Origin: Cohnella abietis | Lineage (GTDB): Bacteria; Bacillota; Bacilli; Paenibacillales; Paenibacillaceae | Assembly: GCF_004295585.1 (NCBI RefSeq) | Contig: NZ_AP019400.1 | Location: 6,440,501 to 6,504,500 of the forward strand | Length of the DNA stretch: 64,000 bases | Direction of reading: 5' to 3' | Shown: in pieces, positions 7,944 through 16,905 of the stretch | Layout of the letters: every line of letters starts with the position of its first letter | Numbering within the stretch: the first letter of the stretch is position 1 | Notes under the pieces: generated by a model | What the model was told of the DNA's origin: nothing | What the model saw: only the letters and a program-made list of their open reading frames with translations | Databases searched by the model: none | Translations under genes and position numbers: made by a program

Positions 7944-9794
7944 TTACTTATCGGGAAGCTGCACAACATAGCTGTCCGACAAGCTAAGCAGATCAAGCGC
8001 ATTGTTATACTGCTGCTCTGTTGCTTTGCTTTCGTCCTCTTTGAGAGGATCGAAAGGATAATTTTTTCCATCCTCGAACGAGATGCCCGGCACGAACACA
8101 CTCGCATCTGCAACAATGGAGCCCGACGGGAGGAAATGGCGCATAGGCAGCACATTCGGACCTGGGTTAAGCAGATCCTCTCCAAAATGAATCTGATTAG
8201 CAATCGATACGCCCGTTAAATTCGCCACCGTTGGCAGGATATCAATCTGTCCTCCGGTTTCCTCTATAACTGCTGGATAAGTAACACCCGGAGCAGACAG
8301 AATAAGCGGAATATTGAACATATCAGGGTATCCATACTCATGTCCGAGTATTTCTTCCATCAGATTACGCTCCTTATTATCCAGCGAATAGACCGGCAGT
8401 CCTTGGTGATCACCGTATAACAGGACAATACTATTTTCCCATAACCCGCTTTGCTTCAGCTCATCGATAAACTTACCCAGTGCGTAATCCGAATAATTCT
8501 GAGATCTAATGTAACGACCAACTAAAGTATCCTCTAAGCGATCAGGAAGCTTCATTTGATATTTGGATTCCGGAATATTATAAGGATGATGAGAGCTCAT
8601 GCTAATAATCTGTGCATAGAAAGGCTTGCCGTTTTCACTCATTTTCTTCAGTTCCGCAGCAGTCTTCTTATAGAGCACTTCATCTGATGCACCAAAAGCG
8701 ACATGATCCTCGTCTCCGAAAAAGCTTTTGTCATAGTAACGATCCCAACCGAGTGAGGAATAGAGCTCACGCCGGTTCCAGAATTCAACATCATTCGTGT
8801 GGAATGTAGCTGTCGTATAGCCTTCTTTACTAAGGAGCTTTGGCAAGCTTGGAAGCTGTTTTTTCACATTTTTCTGAGTAGCAGCCTCATGCTTCGGAAC
8901 ATAGAGAGACGTGTTTACTACGAATTCAGCATCCGACGTTGTCCCTTGTCCAACCATAGTGTAGAAGCTGTCAAAATGAAAATTTTCCCGTGCAAGCTTG
9001 TTCATATTCGGTGTCACTTCTTTACCGTCAACCTCAAGCCCAACTAAAAAATTCTGAAATGATTCCATCTGAATGATGATAACATTCTTGCCTTTGCCTG
9101 CAGCATAATACTTTGTTTCCTCTATATGTTGAGCACCCTTGAGCTTATCGATCTCGTCCTGAGTGATGTCTTCCATCTCTATCAACTCTGTGTCCTCAGT
9201 ACTGTCAGCGAATATGGTATAGATCTCGTAATTTAGTATTCCCATACCTTCAGCTTGCTTATTCTCATTCATGCTCGCCCGATTAGGCCATATGCTAAAA
9301 TAACACAAAACGATTGAAACAAGAAAAACCACTGACAGAGCCGTCTTGCTGATTGGCTTCAGATTAATATGAATTTTTTTCGTCTTCACTCTAAGCCAAA
9401 TCGGAATGGCGATCAACACGAATATATCTATAAATATGAGCAAATAGTAAGGATCCATTAACGAATAAGTGCTATTACCGACCTTCGTTACTTTATCCGC
9501 TTGGCTGAGTGCATGGTAAGTTACAATAATTCCATAATATTTGTAGTACATTAGCACCGTGAAATAAAGGATCGTGAAAAATAAATTGGCTATCGTGTAG
9601 TAGAGCAGCTTTCTCTTTGTAGCAAACCATTCTATTAAGCAGAATACTAGCCAGAAGAATGGAATTTCCGTCAGCATGGTCATAAAGGATGGCCCGTCTT
9701 CGAAAACAACAAACCACGCTAAACAGCATTTAAACAATAGGAGCAATGTAAAAAGTAAAAACCGCCTGTTACCAAGCCTGATCAATAAACCCAT
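7944..9794 (-). CDS. LTA synthase family phosphoglycerol transferase
   Basis: This is a 616-residue polytopic enzyme. About five N-terminal membrane helices (roughly residues 8-175) are followed by an extracellular sulfatase-fold domain. The domain opens with VIIIQMESFQNF (metal-binding Glu) and carries the nucleophilic Thr286 in GQGTTSDAEF. It later has FHTNDVEFWNRRELY, MSSHHPYNIPE and LLYGDHQGLP, the conserved metal and substrate motifs. Family members transfer glycerol phosphate from phosphatidylglycerol to build lipoteichoic acid or its primer. It is a lone gene with its own terminator, divergent from a MarR regulator. Confidence 0.93.
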   Translation of the reverse strand: MGLLIRLGNRRFLLFTLLLLFKCCLAWFVVFEDGPSFMTMLTEIPFFWLVFCLIEWFATKRKLLYYTIANLFFTILYFTVLMYYKYYGIIVTYHALSQADKVTKVGNSTYSLMDPYYLLIFIDIFVLIAIPIWLRVKTKKIHINLKPISKTALSVVFLVSIVLCYFSIWPNRASMNENKQAEGMGILNYEIYTIFADSTEDTELIEMEDITQDEIDKLKGAQHIEETKYYAAGKGKNVIIIQMESFQNFLVGLEVDGKEVTPNMNKLARENFHFDSFYTMVGQGTTSDAEFVVNTSLYVPKHEAATQKNVKKQLPSLPKLLSKEGYTTATFHTNDVEFWNRRELYSSLGWDRYYDKSFFGDEDHVAFGASDEVLYKKTAAELKKMSENGKPFYAQIISMSSHHPYNIPESKYQMKLPDRLEDTLVGRYIRSQNYSDYALGKFIDELKQSGLWENSIVLLYGDHQGLPVYSLDNKERNLMEEILGHEYGYPDMFNIPLILSAPGVTYPAVIEETGGQIDILPTVANLTGVSIANQIHFGEDLLNPGPNVLPMRHFLPSGSIVADASVFVPGISFEDGKNYPFDPLKEDESKATEQQYNNALDLLSLSDSYVVQLPDK

Positions 9795-10026
9795 TTCATT
9801 TCATCCCTTTCAGCTTTCCTCCATTTTCCGTATTCACCATATGTGCTCATAATAATAACGTGCTCGCTAATGCTGGTTTGGACAAACAACCCTGTTAATA
9901 TCTCTTTAATCCATATTAGTTATATCACCATAACAATTATATGACAATATCTATTCATAAGCCACAATGTTATACTGATGACATTAATAAACCCGTGCAA
10001 GGCAGCTAAAATTAGAGGGTGGAAAA

Positions 10027-10476
10027 ATGAAAGCTGATCTAATAGATACCATTTCCCACTATTTCTTAACTGATGTCCGTCTCCTCAGGAAGAAATTGTT
10101 CACATCTTTTCCAACAGATAAAATACCCCATCATTTAACACGTTCTAATTTGGAAGTGCTGTTCGTCTTATTTGAACTGCGTAGAACATCCGTTACTGAC
10201 CTTTGCAATAGACTATGTATTTCAAGACCTAACATGACACCCTTAATCAACAAATTAGTGCAGCATGATTGGGTGGAGCGGCAAACAAGCAGTGAAGATC
10301 GCAGGGTCATTCAAATAGCAATTACGACAAAAGGAGATCAGTTTTGCAAGGAGATTCACGAGCTTCTACTTAGTCAAATCAAGCTAAGGCTTGAATCCTT
10401 GGAGACTGAAGACCTAATTGAATTAAAAAGATGTATGGATTCTCTAAAGTCCATAGCCAAAAAGATTAGCTGGTAG
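10027..10476 (+). CDS. MarR-family transcriptional regulator
   Basis: This 149-residue winged-helix dimeric regulator has its recognition helix at TSVTDLCNRLCISRPNMTPLINKL (about 58-81). The wing SSEDRRVIQIAITTKG spans about 92-107 and the C terminus is an amphipathic dimerisation helix. The ATG is preceded by GAGGGTGG. It is divergently transcribed from the LTA synthase gene across a 232-bp gap and ends in a strong terminator, so it is monocistronic. Neither ligand nor target is identifiable; control of the divergent LTA synthase gene is only possible by position. Confidence 0.9.
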   Translation: MKADLIDTISHYFLTDVRLLRKKLFTSFPTDKIPHHLTRSNLEVLFVLFELRRTSVTDLCNRLCISRPNMTPLINKLVQHDWVERQTSSEDRRVIQIAITTKGDQFCKEIHELLLSQIKLRLESLETEDLIELKRCMDSLKSIAKKISW

Positions 10477-10481
10477 CATTA

Positions 10482-10536
10482 GGGGCTGTTCCTTGGATCT
10501 TATCAGATCCGCTGGAACAGCCCCTTTAAAATTTTT
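10482..10536 (+). terminator. Intrinsic terminator of the marR-type gene
   Basis: GGGGCTGTTCC at 10482-10492 pairs with GGAACAGCCCC at 10514-10524, with an inner GGATCT/AGATCC stem and a TTTAAAATTTTT tail. Confidence 0.88.
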
Positions 10537-10561
10537 ATTGCTTCTTCGGTAACCTCATCTT

Positions 10562-10837
10562 TTAATTTTGCTTAGACAGCTTTTCCTGAGCTAAACGAAT
10601 CATCTCACGTACCATTGAGCCGCCAATCTTCCCGCCTACTTGACCGACCTCTTCAGTCGTCAGCTTCCCGTTATCACCGGGGGCTAACGGCACACCTAAA
10701 TCCTCGGCTACTTCATTCTTCACATCGTCCGGCCGTTCCGGATCTACGGAATAACCTTCACGACGCATAACCTCAGCCTTCAAATTACTCACACCCTGCT
10801 CCGCTCCTGGTACAAGTAGCTTCCTTCTTCTCGCCAT
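10562..10837 (-). CDS. Alpha/beta-type small acid-soluble spore protein
   Basis: This is a 91-residue SASP that coats and protects DNA in dormant spores. It has the family pattern AEQGVSNLKAEVMRREGY near the N terminus (resembling the germination-protease region) and GKIGGSMVREMIRLAQEKL at the C terminus. It is longer than the usual 60-75 residues, with a middle insertion (PERPDDVKNEVAEDLGVPL). The ATG at 10837 follows a GGGGGAAG site; the frame is open to 10927 but the extra 30 codons are not SASP-like. Expression in the forespore (sigma G) is expected from the family. Confidence 0.9.
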   Translation of the reverse strand: MARRRKLLVPGAEQGVSNLKAEVMRREGYSVDPERPDDVKNEVAEDLGVPLAPGDNGKLTTEEVGQVGGKIGGSMVREMIRLAQEKLSKQN

Positions 10838-10926
10838 AATAACTTCCCCCGCTTCCATTCGAATGGCTCCTACGATGCTATCGTACCCGGATGCCTGTGA
10901 ATTATGCGGTGTTATGGCCCTGCACA

Positions 10927-12849
10927 CTAACCTTCAGACTCTTCCATCCAACACTCATACAAGAGCTTCAGGCTCTGCTGAATAGCTTCTCGTTCCGCCC
11001 ATGCCTGCTCCAGCTCACTTAAATCCTGACGGACAGTCAGCTCGTTCATAGCATCATCCAGATTACTAAGCTTCTGCTCTAATTCAGCAATCTCTTGCTC
11101 CAATTGACCTGAGTCCCTCTGCGGTAAATTCTTGGGAGATGAAGGCTTCTTCTGCTTCTGTGCGGGATTTTCCATTTGAAATGTCTCTTTGACAGCGAGC
11201 CTGCCCTTAACGCTAATCTTCTGACGACTCTTTTCCTTATAGGAGTCAAAATCCCCCAAGTAAACATGGATCTGCCCACCTTCAAGCTCCCAGATTTTCT
11301 GGGACAGCTTATTGATGAGGTACCGATCATGAGTAACTGCCAATATCGTGCCTGGGAATTCAGTCAGCGCTTCTTCCAGCGCCTCTCTCGAAGCAATATC
11401 CATGTGGTTGGTCGGCTCATCTAGAATGAGAAGATTTGGCCTCTGTAGCACCAGTAAGGCTAATCTCAGCCTCGTCCATTCCCCTCCAGAGAGTAAGCTC
11501 ACGGACTTGAATACGTCGGCTCCATAGAATAGATAACTGGCCAATCGGGAGCGCGCTTCCCCCTCTTCCATCCCTGCCTGTTCACGAAAATAGTTCAGAA
11601 CACTCTTCTTCGGGTCATCAGGGTATTGCTGCTGTGCCAAATAACCAACGCTGACGCGGGAGCCTAGCAGTAATTGTCCTTCGTCCGCTTGTAGCTCTCC
11701 AAGAATGAGCTTAAGGAGCGTACTTTTACCTGAACCATTATTTCCAACAAGCATCACTTTCTCGCCATATTCCAGCGCGCCCGCCGCCTGATCCAATATG
11801 ACAGAAGCACCGAACCTCTTGCTGACTCCTGCAAACTCAATTACACGCTTACCTGATCGATCCGAGGGCTTCATGTCGTACTCGGCTTCCTTCCGATCAA
11901 CCGCTGGTCGCTTCAGCTTCTCTATCCGATCCAATGCCTTCTGCATGGAGGCCGCTCTGCGAAAAAACTTACCGTTGCCGCCAAGCTTCCCCCACTCCAT
12001 CAGCTGCTTAATCGTTTCTCTCATCTTCTTCAGCTGCTTTTGCTGCTCCTGATAATCCGCAAATTCTTGAAGCAGCCTCTTTTCTTTCTCCGTCACATAG
12101 TGGGTGTAATTCGTAGTGTAAATCGAGGATTCCCCATCCTCTAGCTCAACGATCTTGGTCACGACCTGATCTAGAAAATATCGGTCATGAGATACAACCA
12201 GTACAGCTCCCTCATATTTAATCAAGTACTCCTCCAGCCACTCGACTGCACTTAAATCCAGATGATTGGTTGGTTCATCAAGCAACAGCAAATCAGGCTT
12301 CCGTATGAGTTGGGAAGCTAGCCCCACCTTTGTCTTCTCTCCTCCCGAGAGCGAGGAATACAATCTTGAGTAACTTTCCTTTTCAATGTGTAAGCCATTT
12401 GCAACCTGATCAATTCGTGCATCTAGCTCGTAGCCATCCTCACGCTCGAAGGTTTCTTGCAGCTCAGAATATCGCTTAAGCAGAGTGCTCAGCAAATCTG
12501 GATCATTCCCCGCCTCCGGCTCGGACATGAGCTTCTCAAGCTCCGCCATTGCTGTTCGGCAAGTAATTAACTCCTGGTAGCCCAGAGCCATTATGTCATA
12601 TACGGTTTGTTCCGCTGTTTCCGCAGGAATTTGCTCCAAATATCCGATTCGAGCATCCTTACGTATGGTAAGCAAGCCTTCATCCGGTACATCCAGCTTA
12701 GAGATCATCCTCAGCAGGGTAGATTTACCGCTTCCGTTGCGACCAACCAGTCCCACCTTCTCCCCTTGGTGAAGCTCGAAGGTTACATTTTCTAGTACTA
12801 GCTGAGCGCCGTTATATTTTTTAATGCTTTGACAATTAATCGTTAACAT
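10927..12849 (-). CDS. ABC-F family ATPase (Uup/YdiF-like)
   Basis: This 640-residue soluble protein has two ABC domains and no membrane segment. The first has Walker A GRNGSGKST near residue 37 and signature LSGGE with LLLDEPTNHLDL. A charged linker (about 240-310, YTHYVTEKEKRLLQEFADYQ) follows. The second domain has GNNGSGKST near 365 and LSGGEWTRL. The C-terminal tail is a coiled coil (about 560-640). ABC-F proteins act on the ribosome, some as general factors and some giving resistance to ribosome-targeting antibiotics. Its SD is AGGAGGAACC. A 47-codon ORF and a terminator lie just upstream, an arrangement often seen with inducible ABC-F genes. Confidence 0.93.
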   Translation of the reverse strand: MLTINCQSIKKYNGAQLVLENVTFELHQGEKVGLVGRNGSGKSTLLRMISKLDVPDEGLLTIRKDARIGYLEQIPAETAEQTVYDIMALGYQELITCRTAMAELEKLMSEPEAGNDPDLLSTLLKRYSELQETFEREDGYELDARIDQVANGLHIEKESYSRLYSSLSGGEKTKVGLASQLIRKPDLLLLDEPTNHLDLSAVEWLEEYLIKYEGAVLVVSHDRYFLDQVVTKIVELEDGESSIYTTNYTHYVTEKEKRLLQEFADYQEQQKQLKKMRETIKQLMEWGKLGGNGKFFRRAASMQKALDRIEKLKRPAVDRKEAEYDMKPSDRSGKRVIEFAGVSKRFGASVILDQAAGALEYGEKVMLVGNNGSGKSTLLKLILGELQADEGQLLLGSRVSVGYLAQQQYPDDPKKSVLNYFREQAGMEEGEARSRLASYLFYGADVFKSVSLLSGGEWTRLRLALLVLQRPNLLILDEPTNHMDIASREALEEALTEFPGTILAVTHDRYLINKLSQKIWELEGGQIHVYLGDFDSYKEKSRQKISVKGRLAVKETFQMENPAQKQKKPSSPKNLPQRDSGQLEQEIAELEQKLSNLDDAMNELTVRQDLSELEQAWAEREAIQQSLKLLYECWMEESEG

Positions 12850-12893
12850 GAAGGTTCCTCCTATATTGAAGGCCCCCTTACCATGATAGCTAC

Positions 12894-12926
12894 AAAAAAA
12901 TGGCGTAGGGAAAATTCCCTACGCCA
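12894..12926 (-). terminator. Terminator between a 47-codon ORF and the ABC-F gene (possible attenuator)
   Basis: ATGGCGTAGGG and CCCTACGCCAT form an 11-bp stem with a short AT loop. Read on the minus strand it is followed by TTTTTTTG. It lies about 20 bp after the small ORF stop and 45 bp before the ABC-F start. Confidence 0.85.
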
Positions 12927-12946
12927 TTCGGATTGATCCGTTGTGG

Positions 12947-13090
12947 TTAAGGTAGGAGCCTTTTCGTGAGCTGTGAAATCGTATGGTGGCCAATAGACAG
13001 ACTTCTCCCGTCTTCACGCACGCCATGAACGATGCCAGCTGTCGCAAGGGGCAGTCGGCTAACTTGGTTGTTCACAAACTCTCGATTCAT
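12947..13090 (-). CDS. Small ORF, 47 residues, possible leader peptide of the ABC-F gene
   Basis: The product begins MNREFVNNQVSRLPLATAG and ends HHTISQLTKRLLP. It is preceded by a near-perfect ribosome binding site, AAGGAGGTGA, seven bases from the ATG at 13090. It is basic, with no membrane segment, and I do not recognise a family. It sits in the 400-bp gap upstream of the ABC-F gene and is followed at once by a T-tailed hairpin. It could be an independent small protein with its own terminator or a translated leader that controls read-through. The strong start site makes translation likely. Confidence 0.6.
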   Translation of the reverse strand: MNREFVNNQVSRLPLATAGIVHGVREDGRSLSIGHHTISQLTKRLLP

Positions 13091-13249
13091 CCTACCTTCA
13101 CCTCCTTAAATGCAATACAACGAGAATAACACAATGGAGTTTCCCGTTGCAAACAAAACCGTTATGCCATCATCCTACAACTACACTTAATTTCCATTAT
13201 CACTCAAAATATACGCTAAATATAATAACATAGTTATTTAATAATATAA

Positions 13250-14179
13250 TTATATACCCTGTGAAAAACGACTTTTTCGATAAGAAAGAGCTTGGGTACC
13301 AACAACGCCGCCGATGATGAGGAAGGCTCCCACGAAATAGAAGTAGGATAGCTTTTCATCTAGGAAAATCACGCCGGCAGCAATCGTAACCAAGGTGGAG
13401 AAATTGACGAATACGCCCATCTGTGACGCTTCCATGTGAGACAGGGCGTAGTTGGTTAGAAAAGAGGTTACGAGGGAGGACATCACACCTAAATAAATAA
13501 TGGATACGATGAAAATAGGATCAGCTAGCGGGTCAAAGTAATGACTCAATGTCCCTTCAGATACATGACGGATAACGGACATCCCATTAAAAACGAGGAA
13601 GCCAATACCCATCATCATAACGGTAATATCCATAGCCCGATATTTACGACTAAGCGTTCTAGCCATTACGTTATACGCTGCTGATGAGACAGCCGAAAGG
13701 AGGATAAATAAAGAGCCTTTGAAATCCCCTATTTCCATCTGAGCACCCTTCATAACAAAAATATAGACGACTCCAGAAACAGATAGAACGATACAAGAAA
13801 TTTGCAAAAGCGTGGAGTGCTCCTTCAGGAAATACGCCGCCAAAACCATAGTTAGGATCGGAATTGTCGCTTGGATAATACCCGCCTCAGAGGAGGAGAT
13901 ATAGAACAAGCCATAAGTCTGAAAGGCAAAGAACATTGATGGATAGAAGATGGCTAGAGGCAGCAGCTTGATGAGATCTTTGAGCTTAAATTGAGGCCGA
14001 TTGTTGCTTAAAAATACAAGAAGAGCCGCAAGACCGAACGAGAGCGTGAACCGATGTGCAAGCATGTCGATTGGATGACTAACGGCTAAAGCAAGCTTAA
14101 CGAATAGAAAAGAGAACCCAATGATTCCCGCATACAAAATGGCAGCATAATAAGCTTTCTTGAGAGGAGACGACATCAT
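13250..14179 (-). CDS. EamA/DMT-family transporter
   Basis: This protein of about 309 residues has ten predicted membrane helices as two EamA repeats (about 1-135 and 150-295). EamA proteins export or import small metabolites such as amino acids, thiols or purines. The start is taken as the ATG at 14179 because it overlaps the upstream permease stop in an ATGA; another ATG at 14200 would add seven residues. It is the last gene of a minus-strand run after an SsuB/SsuC-like pair, which suggests a role in export or uptake linked to that substrate (inference). Confidence 0.88.
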   Translation of the reverse strand: MMSSPLKKAYYAAILYAGIIGFSFLFVKLALAVSHPIDMLAHRFTLSFGLAALLVFLSNNRPQFKLKDLIKLLPLAIFYPSMFFAFQTYGLFYISSSEAGIIQATIPILTMVLAAYFLKEHSTLLQISCIVLSVSGVVYIFVMKGAQMEIGDFKGSLFILLSAVSSAAYNVMARTLSRKYRAMDITVMMMGIGFLVFNGMSVIRHVSEGTLSHYFDPLADPIFIVSIIYLGVMSSLVTSFLTNYALSHMEASQMGVFVNFSTLVTIAAGVIFLDEKLSYFYFVGAFLIIGGVVGTQALSYRKSRFSQGI

Positions 14180-14961
14180 CCCCTGTAGCTGTCCTGCCAT
14201 TTTAATAACCGTGCCTCAAGAATCCGTACAAAAGAGTCTGTTAGCTTGCCTACGATAGCGAAAATAAATATCCCTACAAACACAACACCCGTACGCAAGT
14301 ATGCACGAGCATCCTGAATCAAATAACCGATTCCTTGATCCGCACCCATCAATTCGGCGACGACGAGACAGAGCCAAGACACGCTAAGGGACAGTCTCAC
14401 TCCTAGTAAAATATTCGGCATTGCTGCAGGAAGGACAACCTTCGTAATTTGATGAAACCGGCTGAATTCCAGCACACGGGCTACATCGAATAGCTTTGAA
14501 TCCACATTGCGGACTCCAAGAAACGAATTGACGTACAGAGGGAAGAAGGCCCCCATTGAGATCAACAATACCTTCGATAGCTCCCCAAATCCGAACCACA
14601 AAATGAATAGCGGAGTAACAGCAAGTAAAGGCACTGTTCTGAGCATCTGAATCGTCGGATCCAATACATGCTCGGTGCGTTTGAATAAACCGACTGCTAT
14701 TCCAATAACTAAGCCGGACACGCCGCCGATGGCAAAGCCAAGCATTGCACGCATCACACTAATGCCTAGATGGTGGAATAATTCACCGGAACGAATCATG
14801 TCGAAGAAATCATGGAATATTGAAGTAGGGCTAGGAAATAGCATCGGATTTAGAAGGTCGAACGCAACCGCAAGCTGCCATATGACTAACACCAAGATAG
14901 GGATGGAGCTGCCAAGCGCAAGCCGGATGACTCTTTCTTTTCTAGACATGTGAATAAACAA
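14176..14961 (-). CDS. ABC transporter permease, SsuC/TauC family
   Basis: This 261-residue permease of the nitrate/sulfonate/taurine family has about six hydrophobic spans. The coupling loop is DVARVLEFSRFHQITKVVLPAAMPNI (about 155-180), and LRTVPLLAVTPLFILWFGFG is characteristic of SsuC/TauC. It would carry sulfonates or related organosulfur compounds with the ATPase at 14980 and the lipoprotein at 16906. It lies 18 bp downstream of the ATPase gene and overlaps the EamA gene. The start could also be the ATG at 14949 (MSRKERVIRLALG). Confidence 0.9.
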   Translation of the reverse strand: MFIHMSRKERVIRLALGSSIPILVLVIWQLAVAFDLLNPMLFPSPTSIFHDFFDMIRSGELFHHLGISVMRAMLGFAIGGVSGLVIGIAVGLFKRTEHVLDPTIQMLRTVPLLAVTPLFILWFGFGELSKVLLISMGAFFPLYVNSFLGVRNVDSKLFDVARVLEFSRFHQITKVVLPAAMPNILLGVRLSLSVSWLCLVVAELMGADQGIGYLIQDARAYLRTGVVFVGIFIFAIVGKLTDSFVRILEARLLKWQDSYRG

Positions 14962-14979
14962 CCTTTCTTTCCTAAGTCG

Positions 14980-15750
14980 TTAGATGTGCCAGCTGACGTT
15001 GTTATCCTCGACATGGTTTAGTGCACTTAGCACCTTCGCGCGAAGCTCCTGAAAGGGTGGGCTCACCCGATTTCTAGGATAGGGTAACTCTACGGGAATA
15101 ATAGCCTTGATTTTGCCGGGACGCGCATCCATGACAACTACACGATTAGACAGGAATATCGCTTCATCGATATCATGTGTAACTAGCAGCATCGAGGTCT
15201 TATTTTCCCGCCAAATGTCTAGCAGTGATTCTTGCATATGATTACGAGTGAACGCGTCCAACGCACCGAAGGGCTCATCGAGCAGAAGTACTTGAGGATT
15301 TCTGAGCAATGCACGAGCAATAGCAACCCGCTGTGACATCCCACCTGAAAGCTGCTTAGGGTAAGCCTTCTCGAAGCCGGTAAGCCGAACCAGATCAATC
15401 ATCTCGTCAACCTTTTGTCTGACACCTTTATCCTTCAAGGATTGGTCCGCTGCTATATTTTTCTCTACCGTTAACCATGGGAACAATCGATGCTCCTGAA
15501 AAATAAAGCCCTTGTCCTTGCTCGGTCCAGTAATCTTAACGCCGTCCAATTCAACAGTACCTTCGTAATCAACGTCCAGTCCTGCGGCAATCTTCAGCAA
15601 CGTGCTCTTGCCACAGCCACTCGGTCCGATTATCGAAACAAACTCTTCTTTGACCAGTGTAAGATGGATCTGATCAAGCACATGTGTAACCGTATCCGCA
15701 GAACGAAATGTTTTGTTTAATTGGCGAATTTCCAAAGCTGCTGCTGTCAT
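14980..15750 (-). CDS. ABC transporter ATP-binding protein, SsuB/TauB family
   Basis: This 256-residue ATPase has Walker A GPSGCGKST near residue 42, Q-loop FQEHRLFPWLTV, signature LSGGMSQRVAIARAL and Walker B VLLLDEPFGALD. The combination of HRLFPWLTV with EPFGALD is typical of the nitrate/sulfonate/taurine subfamily. The ATG at 15750 is chosen because AAGGGGGAT precedes it; the open frame to 15777 has no such site. It is the first gene of the minus-strand transport operon and is followed by the permease and an EamA gene. Confidence 0.92.
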   Translation of the reverse strand: MTAAALEIRQLNKTFRSADTVTHVLDQIHLTLVKEEFVSIIGPSGCGKSTLLKIAAGLDVDYEGTVELDGVKITGPSKDKGFIFQEHRLFPWLTVEKNIAADQSLKDKGVRQKVDEMIDLVRLTGFEKAYPKQLSGGMSQRVAIARALLRNPQVLLLDEPFGALDAFTRNHMQESLLDIWRENKTSMLLVTHDIDEAIFLSNRVVVMDARPGKIKAIIPVELPYPRNRVSPPFQELRAKVLSALNHVEDNNVSWHI

Positions 15751-15875
15751 TTCGAATCCCCCTTGCTTTCTTTCCACAAGCCCTCTTGAATTTACGGAGA
15801 ATCTTATCAGACAGATAAAATAATTGTCAATACGAGTCTGCTGGGAATTTAACTAGTGATTGTCCACCCATTAAC

Positions 15876-16781
15876 TTATTTAAAATTGTTATACTCTCGA
15901 ATTAAATACTTAAGAAATTCCTTCTGAGCGATGGAAAAATGCTTATTCGTAAGTCTCGCCCAACCAAGCGAAATCGTATGAGGCTCATGATTCACAAGTG
16001 GAATGGCTACAATATCTCCATTGGCGACTAAAGGATCATTTTTCATGCTAAACTCGATAAATATGCCGATGGCTACGCCCTCTGCGATCGTTCTTTTCAG
16101 AATATCTACGTTATTGGAGGTAAAAATGATATTAACTGGACCATATTTATCCATGAAATCACGAATGTACCAGTTCGAGTAATTGTTGTCCGCGTTAACG
16201 AAGGTTTGAGCGAGTAGCTCTTGAGGGGTAACACTAATTTTCGAGGCTAGCGGAGAGCGCTTGCCCACATACACGACTATTCTCGAATCGAGCAGCTTGG
16301 TCATCGTTAAGTCTTTGACATCCTCTTGCTTGTGATTGTCGAAGTAAATAAGCCCAAGGTCGGTACGATTTTCCTTTAGGTCCTGAACAATGGCTTCCGA
16401 GTTTTTGGCAGTAATCGCTAATCGAACATTCGGATGATCCTTCTTGAAAGAGATGATTGACTTGGATAGAATGGTCACGATATTCGGGCCCGCCGAGAAA
16501 CGAACCTCTCCTTCAATGAGCGCGCTCTGGATTTGCGATTCCTCTTTGATCTCTTCAATCCGCGCCAGTATCTCATTTACCTTCTCGATGATGACCTTAC
16601 CTCTATCTGTAGGCTCTGTTCCTAGACGCGATCTTTTAAATATTTTGATACCTAGCTCGTCCTCAAGCTTGGACAAGGATTTGCTAACCCCCGCTTGGCT
16701 GACATGAAGCTGTTCAGCTGCAATGGATATCGATCCTGTTTTCGCGATCGCAGCTATGTATTCGAATTGCTCAATATTCAT
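15876..16781 (-). CDS. LysR-family transcriptional regulator
   Basis: This 301-residue LTTR has the N-terminal winged HTH FEYIAAIAKTGSISIAAEQLHVSQAGVSKSL at about residues 5-35 and a two-lobed effector domain (about 90-295). The ATG at 16781 has an AAGGGGTG site. It is divergent from the binding-protein gene at 16906 across a 124-bp gap that carries two LTTR-type inverted repeats, so it probably controls that operon and perhaps itself. By context it may sense a sulfur metabolite, like CysL, CmbR or YtlI; the sequence alone does not show the effector. Confidence 0.9.
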   Translation of the reverse strand: MNIEQFEYIAAIAKTGSISIAAEQLHVSQAGVSKSLSKLEDELGIKIFKRSRLGTEPTDRGKVIIEKVNEILARIEEIKEESQIQSALIEGEVRFSAGPNIVTILSKSIISFKKDHPNVRLAITAKNSEAIVQDLKENRTDLGLIYFDNHKQEDVKDLTMTKLLDSRIVVYVGKRSPLASKISVTPQELLAQTFVNADNNYSNWYIRDFMDKYGPVNIIFTSNNVDILKRTIAEGVAIGIFIEFSMKNDPLVANGDIVAIPLVNHEPHTISLGWARLTNKHFSIAQKEFLKYLIREYNNFK

Positions 16782-16798
16782 ACAAAACACCCCTTTAC

Positions 16799-16834
16799 AT
16801 AACCACTGGTTATACAACTATAATCCATAGTTAT
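16799..16834. promoter_or_regulatory. Paired LysR-type operator between the divergent genes
   Basis: ATAACCACTGGTTAT (16799-16813) is a 15-bp inverted repeat with a T-N11-A core. A weaker copy, ATAATCCATAGTTAT, lies at 16820-16834. Centre-to-centre spacing is 21 bp, two helical turns, as in LTTR recognition and activation half-sites. The stronger site lies 18 bp upstream of the LysR start. Confidence 0.6.
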
Positions 16835-16905
16835 TTTACTAGATTACTCGGAAATAATACAATGCAATTAACAAAAAGATTTTTACAGACGAAGGAGAAT
16901 GGGAA

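Noticed and set aside
7712..8219. Short plus-strand frames over the repeat/terminator region and the end of the LTA synthase gene
   Set aside because: They run through 52-bp repeats or oppose a clear coding frame, and have no ribosome binding site.
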